A stretch of DNA of 64,000 bases from Mucilaginibacter sp. KACC 22773 (GCF_028736215.1 NZ_CP117883.1:3348001-3412000), one strand, 5' to 3'. Positions 45,745 to 55,831 are shown, counted from the stretch's first letter. Made by a program: numbers and translations. The notes: a model not told the origin generated them from the letters alone.

Positions 45745-48700
45745 ATGCGAAAAATTCTACGAATGGCATTGCTGTTTTTGTCTCTTTTTGTATGCTTCCG
45801 GGCAGGGGCGCAAAACCTGGCGACAGTAATCAAAGGAACAGTAACAGACGACAAAGGCATAACCTTGCCCGGGGCTTCTGTCAGGGTAAAAAATAGCCAG
45901 GCTTCGGCTATAACAGATAAGGATGGTAATTACAGCATCAGCGTACCCAGTGGCGGTACCGAACTTACTTTCTCGTTTATCGGGATGAAACCGCAAGACG
46001 TTGTGATAGGCAAAAAAATTATTATTAATGTTGTATTAGTCAACATGTCTACCGCATTAACCGATGTGGTAGTAATTGGTTACGGCCAGCAAAAGCGCCA
46101 GGACGTAAATGGCGCCATATCATCGGTAACCGCCAAGGATATTCAGAATATCCCACAAACAAGCGTCGACCAATTGCTACAGGGTAAAGCCGCAGGTGTT
46201 ACCGTTACCAACGGTACAGGCGCGCCGGGTAGTTCGGCCTCTGTGCACATCAGGGGGATAACATCTCTTTCGGGTTCAAATGAGCCTTTATATGTAGTTG
46301 ACGGTGTATACATTGATGGTTCTGCCTATACCACCCAAAATCAAAATAATGGCGAAAATACAGTTAGCCCTCTAAGCTATATTAACCCAAATGATATTGC
46401 ATCTATTGATATTTTGAAAGATGCATCCGCTACAGCTATATACGGTAGCCGTGGCTCAAATGGTGTTATCATTATTACCACAAAAAAGGGTAAAAACAGT
46501 TCGGCTCATTTAAATTACGATGGTTATTACGGCATTCAGCAGCAAGGACATTTCCTTAAAATGATGAACCTACCTCAATACGCCGCTATACAAAACGCGA
46601 TAGCCGATATTACCGGCATAGGCCGCAGGGGCGAGTTTGCAGATCCCACCGTACTTGGTCCGGGTACCGATTGGCAAAAAGAGGTGTTCAGAACCGCGCC
46701 AATGCAAAGCCATAACCTTTCGATGAACGGTGGTAACGAAAACGTAAATTACTATATTTCAGGCGGCTTCCTTAAACAAAACGGTACCATCATAGCGTCA
46801 AACTTCAAACGCTACTCTTTCCGTACAAACGTTGAGGGAAAATTGAAGGATTGGTTTAAACTTGGTTCAAATATGACATTAAACCGTACCGACCAAAATA
46901 TAGGTGCGAGTGATAACGGTGGTATCGTTTACCAGGCATTGTTGAATGCTCCCGATCAGGCGGCCAGCAATCCGGATGGCAGTTATACTGTTGCCCCCGC
47001 ATCATACGGTAGCAGTGTTTTTATAAGCCCAGTTGCATTGGCATCCTTAAATACCAATAACCTGGTGCGGAGCCAAATAAATGCGAATTTTTACGCCGAC
47101 ATCCGTTTTTTGAAAAATCTGACGTTAAGATCGGAAATTGGCGGCTATGATAATTTTTCAAAAAGTGTATTGTTCTTCCCATCATACACCGTAACATCTC
47201 CTACTAATCCTTCGCTTATATATGGCAACCCTATAGCAAGTTTGAGTGAATATACTGATCAGGCTTTAGGATGGAACTGGAAGGAGTACATTACCTACAA
47301 TCATACGTTTGCCCAAAAACATAATATAACTGCAACAGCAGGTTATGAATTGAATGAAAGCAACTACAACAGCATGAGCGCCGGAACTAATACTTTTTTA
47401 AGTAACGACTTACCGACACTTAACCTCGGGGGTGCTAAAATACCTACAATTGGCGAAAACAAGTCGTCTAACACCTTGCAGTCCTTTTATGCCCGTGCAA
47501 TTTATGACTACGATAACAGGTATAGCCTAACTGCAACTATCCGGTCGGATAGGTCATCAAACTTTGCACAAGGTCACCAAACAGGTTATTTCCCATCTGC
47601 TGCCCTTGGCTGGACGATCTCAAACGAATCATTTATGGCCGGCATTAAAAGCGTTGCTGATAATGTGAAATTCAGAATTGGTTACGGTGAGGTAGGTAAT
47701 CAGAACATACCGGGCTACCAATACGGCTCTGCGCTTAATCCAACAATCACAGGCTTAGGTACAGGTTTTAATGTGTCAAATTATAACAATCCTAACCTTA
47801 CCTGGCAAACATCTATACAAACTGATATAGGTTTGGATTTCACTTTATTCGGCAGGGTTAACGCAACTGTCGACTGGTATAATAAAACCTCGAAGAAATT
47901 CCTTTTCCAGGCACCCTTACCCGAGTTTTTAACCGGCGGCCCCAATTATCTTGGCGGGATCAGCCCGCTTTATGTAAATGGAGGAGAGGTTAGCAATAAG
48001 GGTATTGAGTTCAGTATTAATTCAAAAAACATTGTTTCAAAGAATTTCAACTGGAATACTACGGTAACATTTAGCCATTACGTTAACAAAGTTGTTTCTA
48101 CCTACAACAATAGTATAATTAATGCCAGCGTTACCTCGGGCTTTTTGCAGATCCCGGTTACACGTACGCAAGTTGGCGGCCCTATAGGCGAGTTTTACGG
48201 ATACACCGTTAAAGGAATATTTAAAACTGAAGACCAGTTGCAAAATGCGCCAATACAATTTGGCCAGCCAACAAGCACTACGCTGGGTGCCCCTGGTGCA
48301 ACAACTTTAGGTGATATACAATATGTTGATACCAATCATGATGGCAAGATTGATGCAAGCGATATGAGTGCTATCGGTAATCCTAACCCAACCTTTACTT
48401 ATGGTTTTACCAATAATTTCAGTTATAAAGGTATTGATCTGTCTATATTCCTTTATGGATCTTATGGTGGCAAAGTGCTGAATTACCTGGATTACACTAT
48501 AGAAGGCCTGAATGGGTTATACACCAATCAACTTGCCGAAGCTGCAAATTACTGGAGCCCATCTAACCCTAATTCCACTATTCCTGCTCCAAAGGGCGGC
48601 GTTAACCCAAACCTCAACATGTCAACCAGGTTTTTGCAAAGCGCATCTTTTTTAAGGTTTCAAAATGTACGTTTAGGATATAATGTACCGGCAGCTTGGG

Positions 48701-48888
48701 CTAAACGTATTGCACTTAGCGGTTTAAAAGTGTATTGCAGTGCACAAAACCTGTTCGTAATAACAGGTTATAAAGGCCTTGACCCCGAAGTTGGCCAGCA
48801 AAACCAAAACGTGTTTTTAACCAATGTGGATTTGGGAAGATATCCTTCGCCAAGGGTTATTTCTTTTGGAATAAACGCGGAATTTTAA
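45745..48888 (+). CDS. SusC-family TonB-dependent outer-membrane transporter
   Basis: The 1047-residue protein has a signal peptide (ending FRAGAQ at about 23) and a CarboxypepD_reg-like N-domain (VIKGTVTDDKGITLPGASVRV). The SusC plug signature is VVIGYGQQKRQDVNGAISSV near 108-127, with SVDQLLQGKAAGVTV and the ILKDASATAIYGSRGSNGVIIITTKKG block near 225-251. A large beta-barrel ends in an aromatic/charged FGINAEF terminus. It imports oligosaccharides through the outer membrane with TonB energy and pairs with the SusD-like lipoprotein 21 nt downstream. Confidence 0.97.
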   Translation: MRKILRMALLFLSLFVCFRAGAQNLATVIKGTVTDDKGITLPGASVRVKNSQASAITDKDGNYSISVPSGGTELTFSFIGMKPQDVVIGKKIIINVVLVNMSTALTDVVVIGYGQQKRQDVNGAISSVTAKDIQNIPQTSVDQLLQGKAAGVTVTNGTGAPGSSASVHIRGITSLSGSNEPLYVVDGVYIDGSAYTTQNQNNGENTVSPLSYINPNDIASIDILKDASATAIYGSRGSNGVIIITTKKGKNSSAHLNYDGYYGIQQQGHFLKMMNLPQYAAIQNAIADITGIGRRGEFADPTVLGPGTDWQKEVFRTAPMQSHNLSMNGGNENVNYYISGGFLKQNGTIIASNFKRYSFRTNVEGKLKDWFKLGSNMTLNRTDQNIGASDNGGIVYQALLNAPDQAASNPDGSYTVAPASYGSSVFISPVALASLNTNNLVRSQINANFYADIRFLKNLTLRSEIGGYDNFSKSVLFFPSYTVTSPTNPSLIYGNPIASLSEYTDQALGWNWKEYITYNHTFAQKHNITATAGYELNESNYNSMSAGTNTFLSNDLPTLNLGGAKIPTIGENKSSNTLQSFYARAIYDYDNRYSLTATIRSDRSSNFAQGHQTGYFPSAALGWTISNESFMAGIKSVADNVKFRIGYGEVGNQNIPGYQYGSALNPTITGLGTGFNVSNYNNPNLTWQTSIQTDIGLDFTLFGRVNATVDWYNKTSKKFLFQAPLPEFLTGGPNYLGGISPLYVNGGEVSNKGIEFSINSKNIVSKNFNWNTTVTFSHYVNKVVSTYNNSIINASVTSGFLQIPVTRTQVGGPIGEFYGYTVKGIFKTEDQLQNAPIQFGQPTSTTLGAPGATTLGDIQYVDTNHDGKIDASDMSAIGNPNPTFTYGFTNNFSYKGIDLSIFLYGSYGGKVLNYLDYTIEGLNGLYTNQLAEAANYWSPSNPNSTIPAPKGGVNPNLNMSTRFLQSASFLRFQNVRLGYNVPAAWAKRIALSGLKVYCSAQNLFVITGYKGLDPEVGQQNQNVFLTNVDLGRYPSPRVISFGINAEF

Positions 48889-48909
48889 TTTGACCATAAA
48901 AGATTTAAA

Positions 48910-50577
48910 ATGAAAGCAAATATTAAATATATAATCAGCGCAACGGTTATTGGTTTTGTTACCATGACAGGCTGTAAAAAAGATTTCTTCAACAGGCCGC
49001 CTGAAAATGCGATAGCTATTGACAATTTTTATAAAACCGATGCCCAGGTAGCATCAAGCACACTTAATCTTTATAATTCTCCCTGGTTTAATTATTGCGC
49101 CAAACCGGGCTGGGCAGTATGCGAGATGACCGGCGGTAACGGCCGCAGCTATTCATCAGATGTTACCGATTTTGGTAACCTGAACGGCGCCGTTACCAAC
49201 CTCAATTCGCAAAATGATGCCGCGTGGTCATCATTATGGACAGTTGTGGCGCAAGCTAATGCCCTGATCAATTTAATGCCCCCAAGAGCAGGCGCGGGCG
49301 TAACCCCAGCTGTCTTAAACAATGCTTTGGGCGAAGCACATTTTATGCGTGCCATGGCTTATTTTCATATTGTGAGGTTATGGGGAGCCGTGCCTATTAT
49401 TGAGGATGCCAGTAACTTTTTGACCAATTTCCAGGTAAATAGCAACAGGATAGAAGACATATACACCTTGATGGTTAAGGATATGAAATTTGCTGAAGCA
49501 AATTGTACCAAGATGATCAGGACAGGAGCTATCACTCAAGGCCATGTGTCAAGTGGTTCAGCTTCGGCTATGCTGGCCAAATTATACCTGTATATGCAGG
49601 ATTATCCTAATGCGCTTGCAGAGGCACAAAAAGTAATCAACAGCGGAGAGTTTAAATTATATGGGATAGATCTGCCTAATAAAACTTACAACGATCTGTT
49701 TAAAACAGCCAATAATAACAACGAAGAAAGCATTTGCCAGATACAATGGGCTGGCGGTGCATCTTATGGTCACGGAAACCCGGCTCAGGCTTTTTTTGCG
49801 GCAAGTGGTATTATTACAGGCACGGGTGATGGCTATAGCGTATTAGGCCCCACTATCGACTTACAAAACTCTTACGAAGGGGGCGATTTACGCCTGCATG
49901 CTACTATTATGCAAGCCAAGGATTTTTACCCCGAAATTACGGCAGCGGCCGGAGGTTACACCGTGCCTGATAATATTAATTCCCAGGGTACTGATGCTGC
50001 TATTAAAAAATATGTGGTTGGTACACCTGCAGACAATGGCGGTGTTGGCGCGTCGCAATCTGCGGCAAATAACACTTATTTAATGCGTTATGCCGAAGTT
50101 TATTTAATTGCAGCAGAAGCAATTGTTGGCAAAAACTCTACCTCGACAGATGCGCAGGCGCTGGCTTATATTAATACAATCAGGAAAAGGGCAAATCTAG
50201 CGCCATTAACGGTAATAAAACGTAATCACGTAGTTCCTAATCCTAATTATGATGCCACGTTTAACAATGCTGTTACTAAAACTATTATCCAGGATGATAT
50301 TTTAACTGAAAGAAGGCATGAATTTGCTATCGAAAACGACTACTGGTTTGACCTTTGCCGCATTGATGGATGGAATGGTATATTGAATAACTCGCACCCG
50401 CTTGCTACTCAATTTATAAGCCAGCAGGAACGAGGCACTTATGCCAATGACCGCAAAACTGTTTACCACAGCGCGGTTACACCAAAAAGCACCGACTTTT
50501 TATTGCCTATACCAATAAATGAAACAACCGCCGATCCTAAATTATTAGAACCAGCAGTACCATACACTTTTAAATAA
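48910..50577 (+). CDS. SusD/RagB-family glycan-binding outer-membrane lipoprotein
   Basis: The 555-residue lipoprotein has a lipobox around Cys22 (VTMTGCKKDFF). It has the SusD pattern of TPR-type helices (LNNALGEAHFMRAMAYFHIVRLWGAVPII near 136-164; SASAMLAKLYLYMQDYPNALAEAQKVI) and the C-terminal MRYAEVYLIAAEAI, ILTERRHEFAIENDYWFDL region. It caps the SusC barrel and delivers glycan. The length is normal and the gene is in operon with susC. Confidence 0.96.
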   Translation: MKANIKYIISATVIGFVTMTGCKKDFFNRPPENAIAIDNFYKTDAQVASSTLNLYNSPWFNYCAKPGWAVCEMTGGNGRSYSSDVTDFGNLNGAVTNLNSQNDAAWSSLWTVVAQANALINLMPPRAGAGVTPAVLNNALGEAHFMRAMAYFHIVRLWGAVPIIEDASNFLTNFQVNSNRIEDIYTLMVKDMKFAEANCTKMIRTGAITQGHVSSGSASAMLAKLYLYMQDYPNALAEAQKVINSGEFKLYGIDLPNKTYNDLFKTANNNNEESICQIQWAGGASYGHGNPAQAFFAASGIITGTGDGYSVLGPTIDLQNSYEGGDLRLHATIMQAKDFYPEITAAAGGYTVPDNINSQGTDAAIKKYVVGTPADNGGVGASQSAANNTYLMRYAEVYLIAAEAIVGKNSTSTDAQALAYINTIRKRANLAPLTVIKRNHVVPNPNYDATFNNAVTKTIIQDDILTERRHEFAIENDYWFDLCRIDGWNGILNNSHPLATQFISQQERGTYANDRKTVYHSAVTPKSTDFLLPIPINETTADPKLLEPAVPYTFK

Positions 50578-50585
50578 ATACAGCT

Positions 50586-51746
50586 ATGAAAAATTTAAAA
50601 TCGATATTTTCTTACTGCATACTTTCGCTCGTGGTGGTATTCAGTATCAGTTCCTGTAAAAAACATGATAGCGGTGGAGATGGCCCTCCGGTTATAACCA
50701 GGATACGCACGGTTTATAAAAGCACCCAAACTTCGCAAACCGTTACTGCTTTTGACTCAACTACAACCGACGGGAGTATAGGAACCTTATATGCAGTGAT
50801 AGGTGATAATTTAAGCACAACTAAAGCTATTTATATTAATGGTGTTTCTATATACTTTAACATAGCTTATTCATCAAACACCACGCTTCAGTTTTCAGTA
50901 CCTGCCACGGTGCCGTTTAGCAACGACACCACAAGTAATGTACTTACTGTTGTTACTGCCCACGGAAAAGTTAGTACCCCTTTTATAATTGAACAGCCTG
51001 TCCCTGACATAACTTCGGTTAGCCAGCTTGCAGGCAACGCCGGCGATGTTATCACCATCACAGGTACAACATTCAATGGCCTTACCAGTGTGGCATTTGG
51101 TACGGTACCGGCTACGGTACTTACCAAATCGCCTACTGTAATAACCATAAAAGTGCCATCAGGCGTAACTGCTGCACATCTATTGGTCACCACATCAGCT
51201 ACTAAAGGCGGTGGTGTAGGTACAGGACCGGTTGTAACTTCGGGCACAAGCTTATTATCCAACAACGTTTCGTCGGCCAAACAAACCAATTCAATATTTG
51301 GTTTCAACACAGCAATTTTTGAAGACGGGTACGAAAACGGCTGGAGCGATTATGGCTGGGGTGGCGGACCGAAAGATGATAATACCAATTTCAGGAGAGG
51401 GACAAAATCCAGGACGTACAGCTATACCGGCGGGTACGATGGTTATGTAATACAGCCTGGCAGCGGAAACAGTGTTGGTGCCAATACTGCTCTTAAGTTT
51501 TCAATATTTGGCGGCAAGGGCACTACAGGTAAAAATATACACCTGGTACTCAATTACAATTTTAACACCGCTGTGCAGATAACGCTGACAGAAGGCAAAT
51601 GGACTGATTATCAAATTCCAATTGCTAACTGGGCCGACGCTGGTAATCCGGTACCTTCAAGTATCACCGCCCTGGTTTTCCAGGAATTCAGCGGCAACTC
51701 ATCTACTTTCAGTATGGATGATGTTGGCCTTGTAGATGTAAAATAA
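50586..51746 (+). CDS. TIG/IPT-domain surface glycan-binding lipoprotein (SusE/F position)
   Basis: The 386-residue lipoprotein has a lipobox near SISSCKKHD (Cys about 24). Two immunoglobulin-like TIG/IPT segments follow (about 35-135 and 138-190, the second with VSQLAGNAGDVITITGTTFNG). A C-terminal carbohydrate-binding-like domain (about 235-386) has repeated aromatic residues (YENGWSDYGWGGGPKDDN). In PULs the gene after SusD often encodes such a cell-surface glycan-binding protein. It is 8 nt after the SusD gene. Confidence 0.87.
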   Translation: MKNLKSIFSYCILSLVVVFSISSCKKHDSGGDGPPVITRIRTVYKSTQTSQTVTAFDSTTTDGSIGTLYAVIGDNLSTTKAIYINGVSIYFNIAYSSNTTLQFSVPATVPFSNDTTSNVLTVVTAHGKVSTPFIIEQPVPDITSVSQLAGNAGDVITITGTTFNGLTSVAFGTVPATVLTKSPTVITIKVPSGVTAAHLLVTTSATKGGGVGTGPVVTSGTSLLSNNVSSAKQTNSIFGFNTAIFEDGYENGWSDYGWGGGPKDDNTNFRRGTKSRTYSYTGGYDGYVIQPGSGNSVGANTALKFSIFGGKGTTGKNIHLVLNYNFNTAVQITLTEGKWTDYQIPIANWADAGNPVPSSITALVFQEFSGNSSTFSMDDVGLVDVK

Positions 51747-51757
51747 CAGGCTTAATC

Positions 51758-51792
51758 AATATCGTCGCCAGGATAAACCTGGCGACGATATT
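51758..51792 (+). terminator. Strong hairpin after the SusC/D/TIG genes
   Basis: A perfect 15-bp stem (51758-51772 with 51778-51792) around a 5-nt loop is followed by TTAAATT. It stands 11 nt after the TIG gene stop and 18 nt before the next start. It may act as a partial terminator or 3' stabiliser that sets expression of the SusC/D genes above that of the downstream genes. Confidence 0.75.
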
Positions 51793-51809
51793 TTAAATTC
51801 ATTTGACTG

Positions 51810-52349
51810 ATGAAAGCGATTAAAATAATATTCAGCATGGGTTTGATATTGCTGATGTTAAAAGCCAACGCGCAAAAAAATCTGTTAACCAACGGCGGCT
51901 TTGAAGATGATTTTTACGGCTGGAATAATGGTGGCGGGCAGGTTACCCCATGGAATATTAAAAGCGGCAAAAACAGCTGCGCCATTGTAACCACCAATAC
52001 CGATAAGTGGGTGGGTATTGACCAAACCGTCCGGATTCCTAAAAAAGCTACAGCCATTGAATTTAGCGCCTGGCTAAAAACCTTAAATGTTGTTAAAGGC
52101 AAAAATGATTGGGAAGGAGCCCTGTTTAGCGTTGCTTTTTTGGATAGCAATGATAAAGAAATAAATGGCGGCGACAATATTGCCCGCCTAACCGGCGACC
52201 AGCAATGGACGCTTTACACCAAAGTGATTAAAATACCCCAAAGGGCCGTAAGTTTTAAAGTTTTGATTGCGATGGGTAACGCCTCGGGTACCATGATAGC
52301 AGATGATGTTGCAGCTAAAGAGCTAATTGAACAGCCTGCCATAAAGTAA
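51810..52349 (+). CDS. Exported carbohydrate-binding-module-like protein
   Basis: The 179-residue protein has a signal peptide (ending LKANAQK at about 22), then a single CBM4/9-type jelly-roll domain (NLLTNGGFEDDFYGWNNGGGQVTPW; KATAIEFSAWLKTLNVVKG; GTMIADDVAAKELIE). No catalytic residues are visible, so a pure binding role in the periplasm or outside the cell is likely. It sits in the PUL after the hairpin. Confidence 0.85.
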   Translation: MKAIKIIFSMGLILLMLKANAQKNLLTNGGFEDDFYGWNNGGGQVTPWNIKSGKNSCAIVTTNTDKWVGIDQTVRIPKKATAIEFSAWLKTLNVVKGKNDWEGALFSVAFLDSNDKEINGGDNIARLTGDQQWTLYTKVIKIPQRAVSFKVLIAMGNASGTMIADDVAAKELIEQPAIK

Positions 52350-52412
52350 CCATCTTATATAGCTACTTAGCCTAACTAACTTGTTTTTGAATTTTGTGAT
52401 ACAGATTATTTT

Positions 52413-53324
52413 ATGACGACAAGCAATGTAATGCGCGAAAATACCCCGCTGACAGCAGGCGATTGCTTTACTGTTTTTGCGAAGGTTGATAATAATTTTG
52501 AAGGCCAGCTTCATTACCATGACGATTATGAGCTTCATTTGGTTTTAAACGCTAAAGGGGCCAAACGCGTTGTTGGCGGACATATAGATGTAATTGACGA
52601 TTTGGAACTGGTAATGGTAGGCCCCGGCCTTTATCATGGCTGGTTTACCAACGAGTGCAAAAGCCAGCAGATAACCGAGATTGTTATCCAGTTTCATAAA
52701 GACCTTTTTGACGAGAAGTTTTTACAGCGTAACCAGCTTAGTTTTTTAAAGGGAATGCTGCAGCGTGCGCCGCTGGGGGTTCTTTTCTCGCCCAAAACAA
52801 TTCTGGCGGTTAAAAACCGGCTCCTGGCGCTGAATAAGCAAAGCGGCTTTACATCGGTTTTAGAATTGCTATCCATATTGCACGAACTCTCAACTTCGGC
52901 AGATATGAAAACCCTGTCGGATCCGAGCTTTATTAACCAGAAATTTTACCATAACAGCCGTCGTATCGAAAAAGTATTTGAGCATATGAATAGCAACTAC
53001 AACCGCAAGGTTTCCCTTGCCGAGGTTGCCCGCGTTGTTCACATGCCCGAAGCATCGTTCAGTAGGTTTATAAAAAAGCGTACCGGCAAAACTTTTACCG
53101 ATAGCTTAAACGAAATAAGGTTAGGACATGCCACGCGGATGCTCATTGACTCCACCACTACGGTAGCCGAGATAGCCTATGAGTGTGGGTTCAACAACAT
53201 ATCCAATTTTAACAGGATTTTTAAACGCAAAAAACAATTTACACCCAACGAGTTCAGATCAACCTATATGGTTGCAAGCTTTACGCATGGTCCGCACGTT
53301 AGCTTAAAAGCATCAGTAGCTTAA
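52413..53324 (+). CDS. AraC-family transcriptional regulator with cupin sensor
   Basis: The 303-residue protein has an N-terminal cupin (about 15-95; GQLHYHDDYELHLVLNAKGAKRVVGGHIDVID) and an AraC double HTH at about 185-285 (VSLAEVARVVHMPEASFSRFIKKRTGKTF and TVAEIAYECGFNNISNFNRIFKRKKQ). It is a second regulator in the PUL besides the hybrid sensor, of the type that binds sugar in the cupin. It probably tunes the adjoining GH gene. Confidence 0.92.
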   Translation: MTTSNVMRENTPLTAGDCFTVFAKVDNNFEGQLHYHDDYELHLVLNAKGAKRVVGGHIDVIDDLELVMVGPGLYHGWFTNECKSQQITEIVIQFHKDLFDEKFLQRNQLSFLKGMLQRAPLGVLFSPKTILAVKNRLLALNKQSGFTSVLELLSILHELSTSADMKTLSDPSFINQKFYHNSRRIEKVFEHMNSNYNRKVSLAEVARVVHMPEASFSRFIKKRTGKTFTDSLNEIRLGHATRMLIDSTTTVAEIAYECGFNNISNFNRIFKRKKQFTPNEFRSTYMVASFTHGPHVSLKASVA

Positions 53325-53371
53325 TTTATACAAAACTAAAGGCAAACAAAAAAGGCCCAATAAATACCGCG

Positions 53372-55126
53372 ATGGTAAAAAACAGGAAAATGAGAGTAAT
53401 AATAAATAGTGTATTTACAATATTATTGGCCCTTATAACTTTAACGGCATGCAAAAAGGATAAAAAAACTGACACAACAGCTGTTGATACAGGAAACGGT
53501 GGGGCAACAGGCCCAATTATATCACCAACCGACCCTGGCATCGCGGTTTCGCAAGGTTTTTTTTTAGATAGCTGGCAAGCTAAAACATTTACAAAGCCGG
53601 CTACGCAAAATGTGGCTAAGCCAACCGCATCTTCAATAACTGTAACCGCGGATTTTGCACAAGTGGTGTCAAAAGTTTCAAAAAACTTGTTTGGCAATAA
53701 TATGAATCCATTTACCGGTCAATATACTGATGCCGGCCTGGTAAAAAACATTACTAATCTATCGCCTAATATTATCAGGGCGCCGGGGGGCAGTTTATCT
53801 GATGTTTATTTTTATGATCTGCCTGCGGGCGGTAAACCTGCAGATGTGCCTGCCCAACTATTAAAGGCCGATGGCAGTGCCGATCCTACCAGTGGGTATT
53901 GGAGTGGTATGGTAGCCGATAGCTGGTCGATAAGTCTTAGCAATTACTATTCGCTGTTACAAAAAACCAATAGCACCGATATAATCACCGTAAATTATGG
54001 GTACGCCCGTTATGGGTTAAGCGATAACCCGGTTGAAACTGCCGCGCATTACGCCGCCCAATGGGTTAGGAATGATAAAGGGCGAACCCAATTATGGGAG
54101 GTTGGCAACGAAAATTTTGGCAACTGGGAAGCCGGGTATCGCATTGATGTATCAAAGAATAAGGATGGCCAGCCCGAAATTTTGACAGGACAGCTATACG
54201 GAACCCATTTTAAGATTTTTGCCGATTCGATGCGTAAAGCTGCCAGCGATATAGGCACCACCATTAAAATAGGTATTGTACTTACCGACGGAGATGACCA
54301 AAACAATTCGGTAGGGGTGCAAAACTGGAATTCGGGCGTATTATCTGCTGCCGGCTCATCGCCCGATTTTTTTGTGGTGCATAATTATTATACGCCTTTT
54401 AATCAAAATTCAACGCCCGACGTTATCCTGGCAACACCATCGGCAGTTACAGCTTCGATGTTAAGTTGGGTTAATAATTCCGTTCAAAAGGCTGGTGTCA
54501 CTCAAAAGCCCATTGCGATGGACGAGTGGAATATATTTGCTTCGGGTTCAAGACAGCAGGTGTCTTACGTGAATGGAGTACATGCTGTTTTGGTACTGGG
54601 CGAGTTAATTAAAAACCAGGTAAGCATGGCCTGCCGCTGGGATTTGGCTAATGGAGGCAGCGATGGTAACGATCATGGTTTATTTACTTTCAAACAGGAT
54701 GGCACTGCAAACTTTACCCCGCGGCCTGCATTCTACTACCTGTATTATTTTCAAAAATACTTTGGCGACAGGATGATCAGTTCAACAGTTACGGGCAGTA
54801 CCGATATTGTTAGTTATGCATCTTCATTCACATCGGGCGAAGCCGGTGTTACACTGGTGAATAAAAGTGGCACCGACCAGATAGTTAGTATCAATTTCAA
54901 AAATTACTATACCGGTTCAAGTTACTACTACTATAGCTTAAAAGGTGGTACAGATAATGGATCATACTCCGGCAAAGTTACTGTTAACAACAACGGCCCG
55001 GCCGGCGATGTTGGTGGTCCGGCTGGTTATGCTACGCTTGCTGCAAACTCATCAGGAACCAGCGGCGGAATAACGGTTAATGTACCCGCAAGAGGTGTGG
55101 TGTTCTTAGTTTGCGATAAAAAATAA
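53372..55126 (+). CDS. GH51-like clan-A glycoside hydrolase lipoprotein (arabinofuranosidase-like)
   Basis: The 584-residue protein has a lipobox near LITLTACKKDK (Cys about 27), so it is membrane-attached, probably outer membrane. The catalytic TIM barrel shows NIIRAPGGSLSDV near 130-142, acid/base Glu in WEVGNENFGNW (about 246) and nucleophile Glu in AMDEWNIFAS (about 384), the DEWN pattern of GH51. The C-terminal beta-sandwich (about 480-584) is low-complexity and Ser/Tyr-rich. It is the only PUL glycosidase here, so substrate inference leans on it: alpha-L-arabinofuranosyl or related linkages. An internal ATG at 53390 is an alternative start. Confidence 0.82.
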   Translation: MVKNRKMRVIINSVFTILLALITLTACKKDKKTDTTAVDTGNGGATGPIISPTDPGIAVSQGFFLDSWQAKTFTKPATQNVAKPTASSITVTADFAQVVSKVSKNLFGNNMNPFTGQYTDAGLVKNITNLSPNIIRAPGGSLSDVYFYDLPAGGKPADVPAQLLKADGSADPTSGYWSGMVADSWSISLSNYYSLLQKTNSTDIITVNYGYARYGLSDNPVETAAHYAAQWVRNDKGRTQLWEVGNENFGNWEAGYRIDVSKNKDGQPEILTGQLYGTHFKIFADSMRKAASDIGTTIKIGIVLTDGDDQNNSVGVQNWNSGVLSAAGSSPDFFVVHNYYTPFNQNSTPDVILATPSAVTASMLSWVNNSVQKAGVTQKPIAMDEWNIFASGSRQQVSYVNGVHAVLVLGELIKNQVSMACRWDLANGGSDGNDHGLFTFKQDGTANFTPRPAFYYLYYFQKYFGDRMISSTVTGSTDIVSYASSFTSGEAGVTLVNKSGTDQIVSINFKNYYTGSSYYYYSLKGGTDNGSYSGKVTVNNNGPAGDVGGPAGYATLAANSSGTSGGITVNVPARGVVFLVCDKK

Positions 55127-55232
55127 TATGGTAAGAGGTTGTAACCGTTCAACCGGCGACAGGGCGGTTTTCAGCGGAAACAATGACGTGTATATTCCGC
55201 TGATATTGACCACCTGATTCAGGCGGAATGTT

Positions 55233-55495
55233 GAGGAGCTAAGTAACGACGTTTTTGTAAGCAGGTATACCCCATACAAAAAAAACTGTCGATGACAGGC
55301 AAAAGCCCTAATGAATTGGTTAGATCAACGAGATTGTAGTGCGCTGTTCAACTTCTTGAAACTGGGAATTTAACGATCTCGCAAATCTGCTATAAAGTAG
55401 GCTTTCAAAAGCCAGAAGTATTTTGTAAAGATGTTTGAAGCAGAATGCAACACTATACCTTCCAGGTATTTAGAAGCCCCGGAAGAGATTCAATA
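55233..55495 (+). pseudogene. Remnant of a second hybrid-sensor C-terminal (AraC HTH) region
   Basis: The sequence aligns with 44621-44885, the DNA-binding end of the hybrid sensor (shared stretches gtttttgtaagcag and ttttgtaaagatgttt), through to an equivalent stop. Small indels (an extra T in ggctttcaaaagcc) and an in-frame TAG near 55337 break the frame. Only the HTH portion remains. A related PUL regulator once lay here. Confidence 0.85.
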
Positions 55496-55831
55496 ATAGC
55501 TTAAAACGCTTTTCTTTAAATTATTCGGGATACGATTAAAGCAATACCCTTACATTTTAAAACGTACTGCAGGACTGACTTTACGAGAATGACCACCTAA
55601 GCATATATCTGATTTTTCTTAAACGACATCGCTTTGCCCGCACATTAATTATTACGCAACAGGGTATAATTGAAGGTATAAACTTGAGAGCAGTTATTTT
55701 GACCTGCCTCCCTCCTTTTTTACATTCAAATTTGAATGTGATAGAAATGGAAAGACTACTAGTGGAAAATTTTCACCAAAGCATAGTTTAAGCTGTATCA
55801 GGTTTCTCATAAAAGTCCCCGAAGCGCTCGC

